A stretch of DNA of 64,000 nucleotides from Streptomyces olivochromogenes (GCF_001514115.1 NZ_KQ948471.1:89424-153423); one strand, 5' to 3'; shown: positions 1-9,832, counted from the first letter of the stretch. Program-made: numbers and translations. Notes: generated by a model from the sequence alone, not told the origin.

Positions 1-518
1 TGGGTGCCGCCTTGGGTGTTGCCGGTGCCGCCACCTTGTGTGCCGCCTTGGGTGTTGCCGGTGCCGCCGCCCTGTGTGCCGCCTTGGGTGTTGCCGGTGC
101 CGCCGCCCTGGGTGCCGCCTTGGGTGTTGCCGGTGCCGCCGCCCTGGGTGCCGCCCTGGGTGTTGCCGGTGCCGCCGCCCTGGGTGCCGCCCTGGGTGTT
201 GCCGGTGCCGCCACCTTGCGTGCCGCCCTGGGTGTTGCCACCCCTGCCGCCCTGGGTGCCGCCTTGGGTGTTGCCACCCCTGCCGCCTTGCGTGCCGCCC
301 TGAGTGTTGCCGGTATTGCAGTGTTTCTGCTTGCACGGCTTGTCCGGCAGCAGGGGCTGAGCCTGCGATGTACCTTTACTGGCAAGTGTCTGGACGTGGG
401 AAACTGTGCCAGTCACTGCCGGCGCCGCTGAGGCAGGGGCCCCGATGGCGGCTATTCCTCCAGCCATTGCCGCCGACACTATTGCTGTCGCCATCTTCTG
501 CTTCCGAGTCTGCCGCAC
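1..518 (-). CDS. Secreted NTQGG-repeat protein (partial, 3' end beyond window)
   Basis: Reads leftward off the window edge with no stop. I chose the GTG at 518-516 because AGGAG lies about 7 nt upstream; an in-frame ATG at 494-492 is the alternative. The N-terminus is a Sec signal peptide: basic VRQTRKQK, then an Ala/Gly-rich hydrophobic stretch ending near APASAA. A mature spacer holds two Cys (PCKQKHC). It is followed by about eight 12-residue units of the form GNTQGGTQGG(G/R)(T/G)G, encoded by 36-bp DNA repeats. No membrane anchor or sortase motif is visible. Two paralogues lie at 2389-3021 and 3616-4293. I know no characterised family; an extracellular, possibly amyloid-like structural role is inference from composition. 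Confidence 0.8.
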   Translation of the reverse strand, partial: MRQTRKQKMATAIVSAAMAGGIAAIGAPASAAPAVTGTVSHVQTLASKGTSQAQPLLPDKPCKQKHCNTGNTQGGTQGGRGGNTQGGTQGGRGGNTQGGTQGGGTGNTQGGTQGGGTGNTQGGTQGGGTGNTQGGTQGGGTGNTQGGTQGGGTGNTQGGTQGGGTGNTQGGT

Positions 519-2388
519 GCGCGTGCTCCTCTCTTCCGTATTAAGCACTATTCTTCGCTTCGGCGTCTGGTCATACGATGCGCAGAGCGTGGTCCGATCC
601 GATCGTGGTGTTGTCGGCCACTCAGAAGACACGTCCGGCCAATTGAAGGCCTAGCGCAATAACCATGAATTCCTTCATCCCGCACCTGAAGGTGCTGGAT
701 CCGCCGGGTGCTTAGCTCCGCTGCCGGGCCGAGTGCCAGTGCAGCCCCTGGAGGCCAGTGCGCGGGAAGAGAAGCGCCGCGCTTTGTAATATCGGGCGCC
801 TGGATACCTGCACAGCGACGAAGTTACAATCCCGATACTGGTCTCACGCGTCGGCTGAGTCAACTCGAATCGTGGGCTATAAAGGGCCTAACCACACCGC
901 TTGTCACTAGAAAGACCCACACTTTAGATCCGGACGACCCAAGGGCCTCCGTTGAGCCCGTTACCGTCAATTTACTTCGATGGCAAAAGATCGCCGCAAT
1001 CCACATATAGACTCGGGCGGCCCTGTAGCTGGAATTAGCTACACGTACGTCCCGGCTCGGCTCCAGCCCGGCGACTGGGAGTCGGTCGAGAACAGGGTCA
1101 CCACGACAGTCGCCTCACTCACCCAGGCTTCCGAGCAGGGGGCCGTGTCCGTCCGGCCATGCTGGACCAGCCACTCGGGCGGGGGGTAGGTACCTGGGTG
1201 GCCGGCGCGAGCGTAGAGACGAAGGCTTCCGCGGCGGCGACAGGACGTCGGCCGCAGACCGTCCGTAACAGCACCCAGCCTCCGGTCGCTGACGATGGGG
1301 GCAGAGACATGCCGCAGGTTCCGCACACGGTTCGCTGCTCGCCGGCCAGCCGCTCCTGGGCGGAAGTGGGCGGGGACAAGTAGCCTGCCGGCCGCGTGGC
1401 CGGCCTGACGGTGCCGGGTCAGGTGGTCGGCCCAGTCGGGTTCTTCGGATCGCGGTGACCGAGAAAGTCGCGCTGCTCGGACTGTGGCTGTCGGGCCGAA
1501 GTCGATGAACAGGCCGAATTCCCAGCGGGCCACGGCGATACCGAGGGCGGAGGTCCTGAATGCTCCACGCGCCACCACCCGGCATCCTGGCCTCGCCCGG
1601 GATGTCGAACACGTGGACGTTCACTGCCGGAGGCGAGGAACCTCCCTGCCGAACCTGTCGTGGGCGCCAGTCGAATAATACTTCCGTATCTTCTGGTCGA
1701 CGGCCTGGCGACGGGAGTGCAGCGGTAATGCGGAATGTGCGGGGCGGTCATGGGGGAAAGCCCCGTGAACGCATCGATGCGCTGCATGTAATCCAGAGAG
1801 CCAACCGAGGATCCGGCCGTGGGGAGAGTTCCTCGAGTTCTCGCTCCCTTTTTGCTTGTCGGCACGTCGTTGATCGCGACAACAAACTGCAGGAGGCGCT
1901 GTCACTGCGTTGAGCAGCGCAGAAGACACCTGGAGGTCCTGGTACCGGAGGGCGAGGGCGGTACGACACGGTCGTGATCGCGACGGCCTCACCGTTCTGG
2001 AGCGGGGCGGGCGGCGTTCGCGAGCAGGTCGACCGTGCCGCCAAGCAGGCCTCGCCCAGGAGTAGTTGGAGCGGCTGGAGCCGACCGGTCGAGCAGGACA
2101 TGCTCGACGCGTTGCTCGGACCTCCCGGCCGCGGGGCGGCGGCTGTCCGCGACAAGCTCGAATGCGTCGCCGAGCCCGATGAGTCCGGCCGGGTCCACCG
2201 CAGGGCGTCGGCCTGGCCCCGGTGGGCCATAAGGGGTCCCGCATTCATAAAACCCCATAATCAAGGCGCAGTCCGCTTAACACTCTGTATGGGTGACATT
2301 GCCGTGTCGCTGTAGTTATGGAGTGATGTGTTGCGACAGTTTAGTCCACAAAGATTCCTATCTCTATCTGCAACAAGAAAGGGGTGCT
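519..2388. other. About 1.9 kb with no confident gene
   Basis: Overlapping open frames here have poor codon bias and no recognisable domains. Reverse-strand pieces between about 1119 and 1624 read like one protein when frames are joined (a segment EFGLFIDFGP, then a CGTCG motif), so a frameshifted relic is possible but unidentified. The stretch separates two oppositely oriented NTQGG-repeat genes and may hold their promoters. I could not assign any by eye. Confidence 0.4.
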
Positions 2389-3021
2389 GTGAAAAGGTTT
2401 GGTATCTACGCAACCCTGCCCTTTGTCGCCGCCGTGGCACTGACAGGCGCAACGGCGGGCCAGGCTTCCGCGGAACTCCGCAACGATCCTGAAACTCCCG
2501 CAGGAGTTACCGTTGTTTTCAACAACGGCGGGTCTTACGGAAATGTTTTTAATGAGGTGAACGGCAACAGCAATAACACTCAGATCGGTAACACCCAGGG
2601 CGGCACCCAGGGCGGCACCGGGAACACGCAGGGCGGTGCTGGCAACACCCAGGGCGCTACGCAGGGCGGGACCGGGAACACGCAGGGCGGCACGCAGGGC
2701 GGTACCAGGAACACGCAGGGCGGCACGCAGGGTGGGACCGGCAACACTCAGGGCGGCACGCAGGGTGGGACCAGGAATACCCAGGGTGGCACGCAGGGCG
2801 GGACCGGCAATACCCAGGGCGGCACGCAAAGCGGGACCGGGAACACGCAGGGCGGCACGCAGGGCGGGACCGGGAACACGCAGGGCGGCACGCAGGGTGT
2901 CCGGAATTCGGCAGCAGGGCGCATCATCACCGCGCCGCTCCCGTCTCCTTCTGCTTCACCCATGGCGTTCACAACGAGTCTTCTGACGTCGATCACTGAT
3001 CGGGTGAGGCCGCTGTCGTGA
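2389..3021 (+). CDS. Secreted NTQGG-repeat protein
   Basis: About 210 aa. I took the GTG at 2389 as start because AAAGGGG lies just upstream and it opens a clean signal peptide (VKRFGIYATLPFVAAVALTG, cleavage near GQASA). The upstream in-frame ATG at 2293 would add an unlikely Cys-rich segment. The mature region starts with an acidic/Asn-rich linker and continues into 11-residue units of the type NTQGGTQGGT(G/R), with small deviations such as GATQ and GTQS. The last 40 residues are a non-repetitive Ser/Pro/Thr tail that could be native or acquired. It differs from the flanking paralogues by its 11-residue rather than 12-residue period. Function unknown. Confidence 0.75.
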   Translation: MKRFGIYATLPFVAAVALTGATAGQASAELRNDPETPAGVTVVFNNGGSYGNVFNEVNGNSNNTQIGNTQGGTQGGTGNTQGGAGNTQGATQGGTGNTQGGTQGGTRNTQGGTQGGTGNTQGGTQGGTRNTQGGTQGGTGNTQGGTQSGTGNTQGGTQGGTGNTQGGTQGVRNSAAGRIITAPLPSPSASPMAFTTSLLTSITDRVRPLS

Positions 3022-3024
3022 CGG

Positions 3025-3088
3025 CGAGGCCCCCGAACTGTTGAGCGGGATATTCCGATGTCTTCGCACCACAGCCCCGGGGGCCTCG
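3025..3088. terminator. Possible terminator after repeat gene 2
   Basis: An 11-bp perfect inverted repeat, CGAGGCCCCCG at 3025-3035 and CGGGGGCCTCG at 3078-3088, begins just after the stop of the second repeat gene. The loop is long (about 42 nt), so this is a moderate call. Confidence 0.45.
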
Positions 3089-3615
3089 TTGGTTTCCCCA
3101 TGTGCTGGGGGAGTGGGTGACGATGCTCATCGTCACCCGTCAGCACGACCGACGGTGCAAGCTGCCACCGGCAGCCGGTGTCCGATCCGTCAGAGGCAGG
3201 CGTTCAACCCACTCAGCGGAGTGCCTACGCGTTACGTGAAGGCATTCCTGCCTCGGCACCGCCGACGTCCACGATCACGCCCGGGCGCCGGCAAGCTCGT
3301 CCGCAGGAAAGGCCGCCGCCCGCAGAGCCGCCCCGGCAGGACCACATCCGCGTCCAACCCGTACCGCTCCGCTGAGTGGAGCCGGTGCCCAAGTCCCCAT
3401 CAGCGGTCTGTCGATGACCGCTCCATTGCGGGTCAACGAAGACGGCAACGCGGTCCGTCAAGACCTACTGCCTGCAGCATCAGCCAAGCCTCTCTTTCCT
3501 CGGCCAACGAACACATCAACCTGTTGCTCCTCTGATCAGGGGACGCGCGGCAGAGGCCAGACGAGCTGAAATGAATTTACGAAAGTTCGTCCACCTAGAA
3601 AAACGAGGTTTCCTC

Positions 3616-4293
3616 ATGTTCAACACTCGACGTCACATGGCCCGCATCGCAGGGATTTCCTGCATCGCCGCACTGGCCGCAGGAACCGTCGGTGTGGCCA
3701 GCGCCGAGGCCGCGCCCATGCACCATGCAGCTGCGCATTCGTCCAGCATGAACCACCAGCACAACACCCAGGGCGGCACGCAGGGTGGCGGTCGCGGCAA
3801 CACCCAGGGCGGTACCCAGGGCAACGGTAACGGGAACACCCAGGGCGGTACCCAGGGCAACGGAAACGGCAACACCCAGGGTGGCACGCAGGGTGGCGGT
3901 CGCGGCAACACCCAGGGCGGCACGCAGGGCAACGGAAACGGGAACACCCAGGGCGGTACCCAGGGCAACGGCATGGGCAACACCCAGGGCGGCACGCAGG
4001 GTGGTGGCAACGGCAACACTCAGGGCGGCACGCAGGGTGGTGGCAACGGCAACACTCAGGGTGGCACCCAGGGCAACGGCAACGGGAACACTCAGGGCGG
4101 CACGCAGGGTGGTGGCAACGGCAACACTCAGGGTGGCACCCAGGGCAACGGCAACGGGAACACTCAGGGCGGCACGCAGGGTGGTGGCAACGGGAACACC
4201 CAGGGCGGCACGCAGGGTGGCGGCAACGGCAACACTCAGGGCGGCACCCAGGGCGGCGGGGGCGGCAACACCCAGGGTGGCACCCAGGGCTGA
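3616..4293 (+). CDS. Secreted NTQGG-repeat protein
   Basis: 225 aa from the ATG at 3616, which follows an ACGAGG ribosome site; an in-frame ATG at 3571 would only add a 15-residue polar extension. The signal peptide runs MFNTRRHMARIAGISC then an Ala-rich core ending SAEAAP. A His/Ser/Met linker (MHHAAAHSSSM) might bind metal, which is inference. The rest is about 14.5 tandem 12-residue units NTQGGTQG(G/N)G(N/R)G. DNA repeats of 36 bp are highly uniform, implying recent expansion or homogenisation. The protein ends inside a repeat without an anchor. A strong terminator follows. Function unknown; see the paralogues at 1-518 and 2389-3021. Confidence 0.8.
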   Translation: MFNTRRHMARIAGISCIAALAAGTVGVASAEAAPMHHAAAHSSSMNHQHNTQGGTQGGGRGNTQGGTQGNGNGNTQGGTQGNGNGNTQGGTQGGGRGNTQGGTQGNGNGNTQGGTQGNGMGNTQGGTQGGGNGNTQGGTQGGGNGNTQGGTQGNGNGNTQGGTQGGGNGNTQGGTQGNGNGNTQGGTQGGGNGNTQGGTQGGGNGNTQGGTQGGGGGNTQGGTQG

Positions 4294-4310
4294 TCGTTGA
4301 AGAGTCCCCA

Positions 4311-4355
4311 GAACTCGGCACCTCGCGGAGAAAGCTTCCGCGGGGTGCCGAGTTC
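4311..4355 (+). terminator. Rho-independent-type hairpin after repeat gene 3
   Basis: Perfect 12-bp arms GAACTCGGCACC (4311-4322) and GGTGCCGAGTTC (4344-4355), extended inward by CGCGGA/TCCGCG, sit 18 nt after the stop codon. There is no T-run, as is usual in Streptomyces. Confidence 0.75.
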
Positions 4356-4564
4356 AGTGCATCGGAAGGTTCGGCGGCGGGGCCTTCGGCCGTGGCGGGC
4401 CTGTGCTGAGCAACCTGAATGTGCGGATCACTGGACCGGCCCGGGGCGAGACCGCATGATGCAGCAGACGTGTCCCACGGTCTTCGTGCTGGTGTGTGTT
4501 CCTTCGAACCCGTCGATGGTGACGTGAAGCCGGCCGCCCACAAGAACAGGCGCGCCTCGGCGGG

Positions 4565-5611
4565 TCAGGGGGTGTGGGGACCGGGGCGGTGGACCGGGCC
4601 GTGGATGTCTTCCTCGTGCGGCGGCTCCCCGCCGTCCTTGGCGCTGCCGTCCGGGCGGGTGGTGATGTGCAGGAGAGGGCCGGTGCCGGTGCGGTCTTCG
4701 CCGAGGTGGTCGACCTGCAAGGTGGCATGGCTGATGCCGTACGCCTCGCGCAGGTGCAGCTGAAGGGCTCGGCGCACGGCGTGGCAGTCACCGCCTGGGG
4801 TGACCAGGACGTGCGCGGAGAGAGCGGCCTGACCGGAGGTGATCTCCCAGATGTGCAGGTCGTGGATCTCGACGACTTGTTCGGTGGCGGCCATGCGGCC
4901 GCCGAGGATGTCAGGGTCGAGGCCGGCCGGGGCGGCCTCCAGGAAGATCCGCCCGGACTGGCGGACCAGGCTGATCCCGGCCTTGAGCATCAGCACCACG
5001 ACGAACAGCGAGGCGATCGCGTCCGCGCGGAAGAATCCGGTCAGCAGCACGACGGCGCCGGCAATGGCGGTGGCGATGAACCCGTACAGGTCGGTCAGGA
5101 TGTGCTGGTAGGCACCTTCGATGTTCAGCGAGGAACGGTTGGCCTTGGCGATCGCCCAGCCCGCTGCGATATTGACCACGATTCCGACGAGCGCCGTGAT
5201 CACGACCAGGCCGCCGGTGACCTCGGGCGGGGCGATCAGCCGGCGCACCGCTTCGTACGCGAGCCACGCTGACAGCACCAGCAGGGTGACGCCGTTGGCC
5301 TGCGCTGAGAGGATCTCCGCTCGCTTGAGGCCGTAGGTGTAGCCGCCGCGCGCGGGGCGGCTGGCCAACCGCATCGCCACCAGGGCCAACACGATGGAAG
5401 CCGCATCGGTGAGCATGTGCGCGGCGTCTGAGATCAGCGCCAGCGAGTGCGCCAGGACACCCACGACCACCTCGCCGCACATGTAGACCACGATCAGGGT
5501 CAGCGCAAGGCTCAGCCATCGTCGGTCCGCGTCCGCGGTCACGCCATGGCTGTGTCCGTCGTGGGTTTCGCCGTCCCTGGCGTGGCCGTGCCGGTGTTCG
5601 TGGTCCTTCAT
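4565..5611 (-). CDS. Cation diffusion facilitator (CzcD/ZitB-type metal efflux)
   Basis: 348 aa from the ATG at 5611; the open frame extends to 5770 but the upstream part is not family-like. It starts with a His/Asp-rich cytoplasmic segment (MKDHEHRHGHARDGETHDGH), typical of zinc-binding N-termini. Six membrane helices follow. The metal-site signatures are SDAAHMLTDA in helix 2 and HILTD in helix 5. The C-terminal cytoplasmic ferredoxin-like domain includes VVEIHDLHIWEIT. Family knowledge predicts Zn(II)/H+ antiport out of the cytoplasm. It stands alone, with no metalloregulator beside it. Confidence 0.93.
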   Translation of the reverse strand: MKDHEHRHGHARDGETHDGHSHGVTADADRRWLSLALTLIVVYMCGEVVVGVLAHSLALISDAAHMLTDAASIVLALVAMRLASRPARGGYTYGLKRAEILSAQANGVTLLVLSAWLAYEAVRRLIAPPEVTGGLVVITALVGIVVNIAAGWAIAKANRSSLNIEGAYQHILTDLYGFIATAIAGAVVLLTGFFRADAIASLFVVVLMLKAGISLVRQSGRIFLEAAPAGLDPDILGGRMAATEQVVEIHDLHIWEITSGQAALSAHVLVTPGGDCHAVRRALQLHLREAYGISHATLQVDHLGEDRTGTGPLLHITTRPDGSAKDGGEPPHEEDIHGPVHRPGPHTP

Positions 5612-6105
5612 ACAAGGTCCCCGTGGGCTGTTGTGCCGACGGCCTGGCGGCGGCCGGCCCCCAGGCCAGTGGACCATGCCCCTGCCGGAAATTCCAAAGG
5701 TCGCAACGGTGACGGTGGCTGGCCCCGATACGGCTGACCTGCAGGTTTCCTGGCGGGGGAGTGCGCCCATGAGCCCGGATCATCCGCCGTCGGCGGACCC
5801 GGCGGCCCGGGCCCTGGCGAGCGGTGTCAACGTCTTCCAGGCAGGCGGGGGAAGCACTGGAGGGCGGCGGCGGAGCCGTCGAGGGCCTGGCCGAACAGTT
5901 GGGTTGAGCACGCTCCATTGCGGCATCCGCGGTTTCGGTGCCCGCCGGGGCGCAGTCCAGACGCGAAGCTGCTCCGCCACAGGTCACGAAGACTGTCGTA
6001 GAGGCTCGGTCGCAGCAAATCTGGCATGTGCCGCGACGGGTTGTCCCGGGCTGAGTCGGGGGCGCCTAACAGGCCTGTTTGTCCGGCGCGGCGGAGTATG
6101 GCGAC
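5612..6105. other. Non-coding or decayed stretch
   Basis: About 500 bases between the cation exporter start and the PEBP fragment. Open frames here are out-of-frame readings and I recognise no protein family. It includes the upstream region of the exporter gene. Confidence 0.4.
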
Positions 6106-6300
6106 ATGAGGATTGAGAGTCCGTGGATCGGTCCGGCACCGCCGCCGGGTGACGGCCCGCACCGGTACTTCTGCACCCTCTACGCGCTGGACACCGTCCT
6201 GGACCTGCCGCTCTCCGCCGGGCGGCCCGAGGTGGAGGAGGCGATGGAGGGTCATGTCGTGGAGCGGGCGGCGCTGATGGGCCGGTTCCAGCGGGATTGA
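6106..6300 (+). pseudogene. C-terminal fragment of PEBP/YbhB-family protein
   Basis: About 64 residues match the C-terminal half of phosphatidylethanolamine-binding-like proteins (YbhB/YbcL): IGPAPPPGDGPHRYFCTLYAL, then the closing helix around EGHVVERAALMGRFQR. The N-terminal half, including the ligand-pocket DPD/GxHxR region, is absent upstream, so this is a truncated relic. Its stop overlaps the TTG start of the next gene. Confidence 0.7.
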
Positions 6301-8444
6301 CCGGCCACAGGAGCTGGGCCCGCCTGTTCGAGCCGGTCCCGGGCAGCAGGCCTGCGGCCCTCGCCGGACTGACCAATGGGGTGGCCGTCGGCTTTCCCCT
6401 GCTGGTGGGCGTGGCGGCCGGTGATCCTGCGGCGGGCGCGCTGGCGTGCCTGGGCGCGTATGTGGCGGCGTTCACCAACAAGGGCGGCCCCCGCGGGCAG
6501 CGGACCGCGGGTCTGGCTGTGGCCGGCGCCGTCAACGCGCTCGCTTTCTGGGCCGGGGAACTGGTGACCGATCTGTTCCCGCTCGCCCTGGCCCTGCTCA
6601 CGGCGCTGGTCTTCCTCGCCGCGATGGGGCAGGCGGTGCATGGGACAGTGGCCCGCCTGGGCACGATGCCCGCAACCGCCCTGCTGGCAGGCGCCGGACA
6701 GGCCGGTTCGGACGCGGTGGGAACCGTGCGTGCGTTCCTCCTCGTGCTGGCCGGAGGGCTCTGGTACGCCGCTGCCACCGGTCTGCTCACCCCGGTGCCC
6801 CGCCTGCGAAGTGTGCTGGCCGCTGTCGCCGAGCCTTTTCGGGAGACCGGCCGACACCTCGATCGGATCGCCGCCGCCTCCCACCGGCCGGGTGGCGACC
6901 ATGCACGCGCAGTGGCCGCACTGCGGCGAGCGGAACAAGCAGCGCAGGCACTGCACGGCCCGGACGGCGACGAGTATCTGGCCTCCCTCGTTGCCCCGCT
7001 GCTGCGCCAGGCATCCGTGCTGGTCGACCTCACCGCGGCGCTCGCGGAGACCGGCGCCCCGCCCCAGGCCGTTCTTGAGCCGTTCACCGCTGCAAGCCGG
7101 GCGCTGGCCGACCAGATCGCCCAGGTGGCCGGCCTGCTCACTCGCCGCCCGGGCCGCGGAACCTCCCTGAAGGACATGGCCGACGCGATGGCGACGCTCA
7201 CCCTCGCCTGCGACAGGCTGCGTTCGCGCGCGGCCACCGGGCAGGAGCCCTACCCCGCGGTGGCCAAGGCCGGGCGCCAGCGCCGACTGCTGGCTCGCAT
7301 CCGCACCGCGACCGGCACCGCACACCATCACGCCCGCACCCTTCGAGGCGTGGCCGGCACGCGCATTCACCCGGCTCCAGCCCCGCAGGCTCCCTTTGAC
7401 GCGGCGCGCCTGCGCGCGACCATGACATTCAGCTCCTCCGCATACCGCCACGCCCTACGCGTCACAGCCGTCGCCGCCGCCGTGTTCACCCTGGTATGGG
7501 CAGCTCGCCTTCCGCACGGCGAATGGGCGACCCTGGCCGTCCTGAGAGTCCTGCGCCCTCAGTACGGCGCCACCCTCGAACGCGCCGGCCAGCGCATCAC
7601 CGGCAACCTGGTCGGCGGCACTTGCGCCGCCCTGATCATCGCCGGAGTCAAGGAGCCCGCCCTCCTCGCGGTCATGCTGTTCGCCGTCATCAGTGCCGGC
7701 TTTGCCCTGAGGCCCGTCAACTACGCCTTCTGGGTCGTCTTCGGCACCCCGCTGGTGCTGCTGATCGGCGACGTGACCCAGCCAGGCGACTGGGGCTCCG
7801 CCCTTGAGCGAATCGCCATGACCGTTCTCGGCAGCGTCGCCGCACTCCTCGGCGGCTACCTGCTCTGGCCCACCTGGGACCACGACCGCCTCACCGAACA
7901 GACCACCGAAGCGACACGGGCAGTCGCCGCCTACCTGGACGCGGCGCTGAACCGGCTGACCCACCCCCGCAGCCCCTCGACGGACCAGACCCGCCGCAGA
8001 GCCGAAAGCATCCTGGCCAAAGCTCAGACCTCACAGCAGCACGCGCGCCGGGAGCCCGGCCACGACCCCAGGGCCGTCTCGGATGCCTCCACCACTCTCG
8101 CCGTCCTGGCCACGCTCATGGAACATCTCACCGCCCTGACCGCTCACTCCACACGGCAGGCAGCCCTCATCCCAGGGCTTTCTGACTACGGCACACACGC
8201 TCCCGCAGCCCTGACCGCGCCACAGGCCGACGAACGGACCGCCCACGCAGCAGCCCTGGCCGACGCCCTCGACGACATGCGTCTGTACCTCGAGGGGCTC
8301 CACACCCAGCGTCTGCGCGAACTGGCAACACGCCCGGACGGTGACACCCATGTGCGTAGGACGATCCGCGACGACGAACCCGTCATCGGACTCCTCACCA
8401 AGATCCAATCGTGCATCGGGCGCCTCCTCCGTCAGCCCGCCTGA
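6297..8444 (+). CDS. FUSC-family integral membrane protein (aromatic acid exporter-like)
   Basis: 715 aa. The start is a TTG overlapping the stop of the PEBP fragment (TTGA). The protein shows the duplicated plan of FUSC/aromatic acid exporter proteins. A hydrophobic block of several helices (about residues 20-170) is followed by a long soluble helical stretch. A second membrane block (about 375-520) contains LPHGEWATLAVLRVLRPQYG and ERAGQRITGNLVGG, the FUSC_2 signature. A cytoplasmic helical tail closes it. The family exports small aromatic acids, fusaric acid or similar compounds; the substrate here is unknown. A GTG a little downstream is a possible alternative start. Confidence 0.85.
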   Translation: MTGHRSWARLFEPVPGSRPAALAGLTNGVAVGFPLLVGVAAGDPAAGALACLGAYVAAFTNKGGPRGQRTAGLAVAGAVNALAFWAGELVTDLFPLALALLTALVFLAAMGQAVHGTVARLGTMPATALLAGAGQAGSDAVGTVRAFLLVLAGGLWYAAATGLLTPVPRLRSVLAAVAEPFRETGRHLDRIAAASHRPGGDHARAVAALRRAEQAAQALHGPDGDEYLASLVAPLLRQASVLVDLTAALAETGAPPQAVLEPFTAASRALADQIAQVAGLLTRRPGRGTSLKDMADAMATLTLACDRLRSRAATGQEPYPAVAKAGRQRRLLARIRTATGTAHHHARTLRGVAGTRIHPAPAPQAPFDAARLRATMTFSSSAYRHALRVTAVAAAVFTLVWAARLPHGEWATLAVLRVLRPQYGATLERAGQRITGNLVGGTCAALIIAGVKEPALLAVMLFAVISAGFALRPVNYAFWVVFGTPLVLLIGDVTQPGDWGSALERIAMTVLGSVAALLGGYLLWPTWDHDRLTEQTTEATRAVAAYLDAALNRLTHPRSPSTDQTRRRAESILAKAQTSQQHARREPGHDPRAVSDASTTLAVLATLMEHLTALTAHSTRQAALIPGLSDYGTHAPAALTAPQADERTAHAAALADALDDMRLYLEGLHTQRLRELATRPDGDTHVRRTIRDDEPVIGLLTKIQSCIGRLLRQPA

Positions 8445-8569
8445 CCGGTGTCTTCTGTGTCACTCGTTCACGAAAGGCGGCCTTGTGACCTGTGCTGATG
8501 CACCATGGGAACGATTATGAAGAATACGTACATTAGACGGATGAATCGGATGATTCCTACAGTCAAAGC

Positions 8570-9832
8570 ATGTCTCCTGCCGATCCCGAGGTGTCCACCG
8601 CCGTGGGCGCCGCATCCGATTCCCGGATGGCCCCGGGCGGTCCCGGCTACCGCCGGATGAACCTCGCCCTCTTCCTCGCGGGTGCCGCGACCTTCGTCCT
8701 GCTGTACTCCACGCAGGCGCTGCTGCCGCTGATCTCCGGAGAGTTCCGGGCGACGGCGAGCGAGGCGAGCTGGACGGTGGCGGCCGCGACGGGCGGGCTG
8801 GCGGTGTTCGTCGTGCCGATGAGCGCTCTGTCGGAGCGATTCGGGCGGCGCACGGTGATGACGGCGTCGCTGGCGGTCGCGGTGACAGTCGGCCTGCTGG
8901 TGCCGTTCGCGCCGTCGCTGGGCACGCTGATCGTGCTGCGGGCGCTGCAGGGCGCCGCGTTGGCCGGCCTGCCTGCGTCGGCACAGGCCTACCTCGCGGA
9001 GGAGGTCCGCCCCAGGGCCCTGGTCACGGCGATCGGCCTGTTCGTGGCCGGCAACAGCGTGGGCGGCATGAGCGGCCGAGTCGTCACCGGCTGGGTCGCC
9101 CAGGAGTGGGGCTGGCGGGTGGCCGTCGGGGTGATCGGCGTGATCGCGGTGGCGTGTGCGGTGGCCTTCCGGCTGCTGCTGCCGGCACCGAAGCACTTCA
9201 AAGCGGGCTCCCTGCACCCCCGCACACTTGCCCGCACGGTCCGCGACCACCTCACCGACCCACTGCTGCGCCGCCTCTATGTGATCGGCGCACTGTTCAT
9301 GACGGTGTTCGGCGGTGTCTACACGGTCATCGGCTACCGCCTGACCGGCGCCCCCTTCTCGCTCCCCCAGGGCATCATCGGCTCGGTCTTCCTGGTGTAC
9401 CTGGTGGGTACGGTCTCGGCGTCGGCGGCGGGCCGGCTGGTGAACCGCCTGGGCCGCCGGGGCGCCCTCTGTCTGGCGGCCGCCACGACGGCGGCGGGCC
9501 TGCTGATCTCCCTCCTCGGCACTCTCCCGCTGGTCCTGCTGGGCATGGTCCTGATCACGGCGGGCTTCTTCGCCGGCCACGCGGTCGCCGCCTCGACGGT
9601 CAGCAAGACGGCCACCCACGGTCGCGCCCAGGCCTCCGGCCTCTACCAGTCCGCCTACTACATCGGCTCCAGCGTCGGTAGCACGGTGGGTGCCACTGCC
9701 TTCCACGTGGCCGGCTGGTCCGGAACGGTAGGGGTCGGCCTGCTGGCGATGCTGGGCGTCGTGACGATCACGTTGTTCGGTTCCAGGGCGGCCCGGGCCG
9801 CCGCACGGCGGGAGACGGCCGCCGTCCGCTGA
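8570..9832 (+). CDS. MFS transporter (YnfM/Bcr-like exporter)
   Basis: 420 aa with about 12 hydrophobic helices. Family marks are LLYSTQALLPLIS in helix 1, the loop 2-3 motif ALSERFGRRTVM, and ALQGAALAGLPASAQAYLAEEV in helix 4, which match the YnfM-type drug/arabinose-exporter clade. A second, weaker RLVNRLGRRGAL loop starts the second half. It is likely a proton-coupled exporter of a hydrophobic or sugar-like compound. It is monocistronic, with about 150 bp before the response regulator gene. Confidence 0.88.
   Translation: MSPADPEVSTAVGAASDSRMAPGGPGYRRMNLALFLAGAATFVLLYSTQALLPLISGEFRATASEASWTVAAATGGLAVFVVPMSALSERFGRRTVMTASLAVAVTVGLLVPFAPSLGTLIVLRALQGAALAGLPASAQAYLAEEVRPRALVTAIGLFVAGNSVGGMSGRVVTGWVAQEWGWRVAVGVIGVIAVACAVAFRLLLPAPKHFKAGSLHPRTLARTVRDHLTDPLLRRLYVIGALFMTVFGGVYTVIGYRLTGAPFSLPQGIIGSVFLVYLVGTVSASAAGRLVNRLGRRGALCLAAATTAAGLLISLLGTLPLVLLGMVLITAGFFAGHAVAASTVSKTATHGRAQASGLYQSAYYIGSSVGSTVGATAFHVAGWSGTVGVGLLAMLGVVTITLFGSRAARAAARRETAAVR

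Noticed and set aside
1..303. 36-bp regularly spaced repeats resembling a CRISPR array
   Set aside because: The repeats are contiguous with no unique spacers, keep an open reverse-strand frame after a signal peptide, and translate to a regular NTQGG protein repeat.
1119..1624. Zinc-finger-like reverse-strand frame with CGTCG
   Set aside because: Protein character appears only when several frames are joined and I could not name a family; mentioned only as a possible relic.
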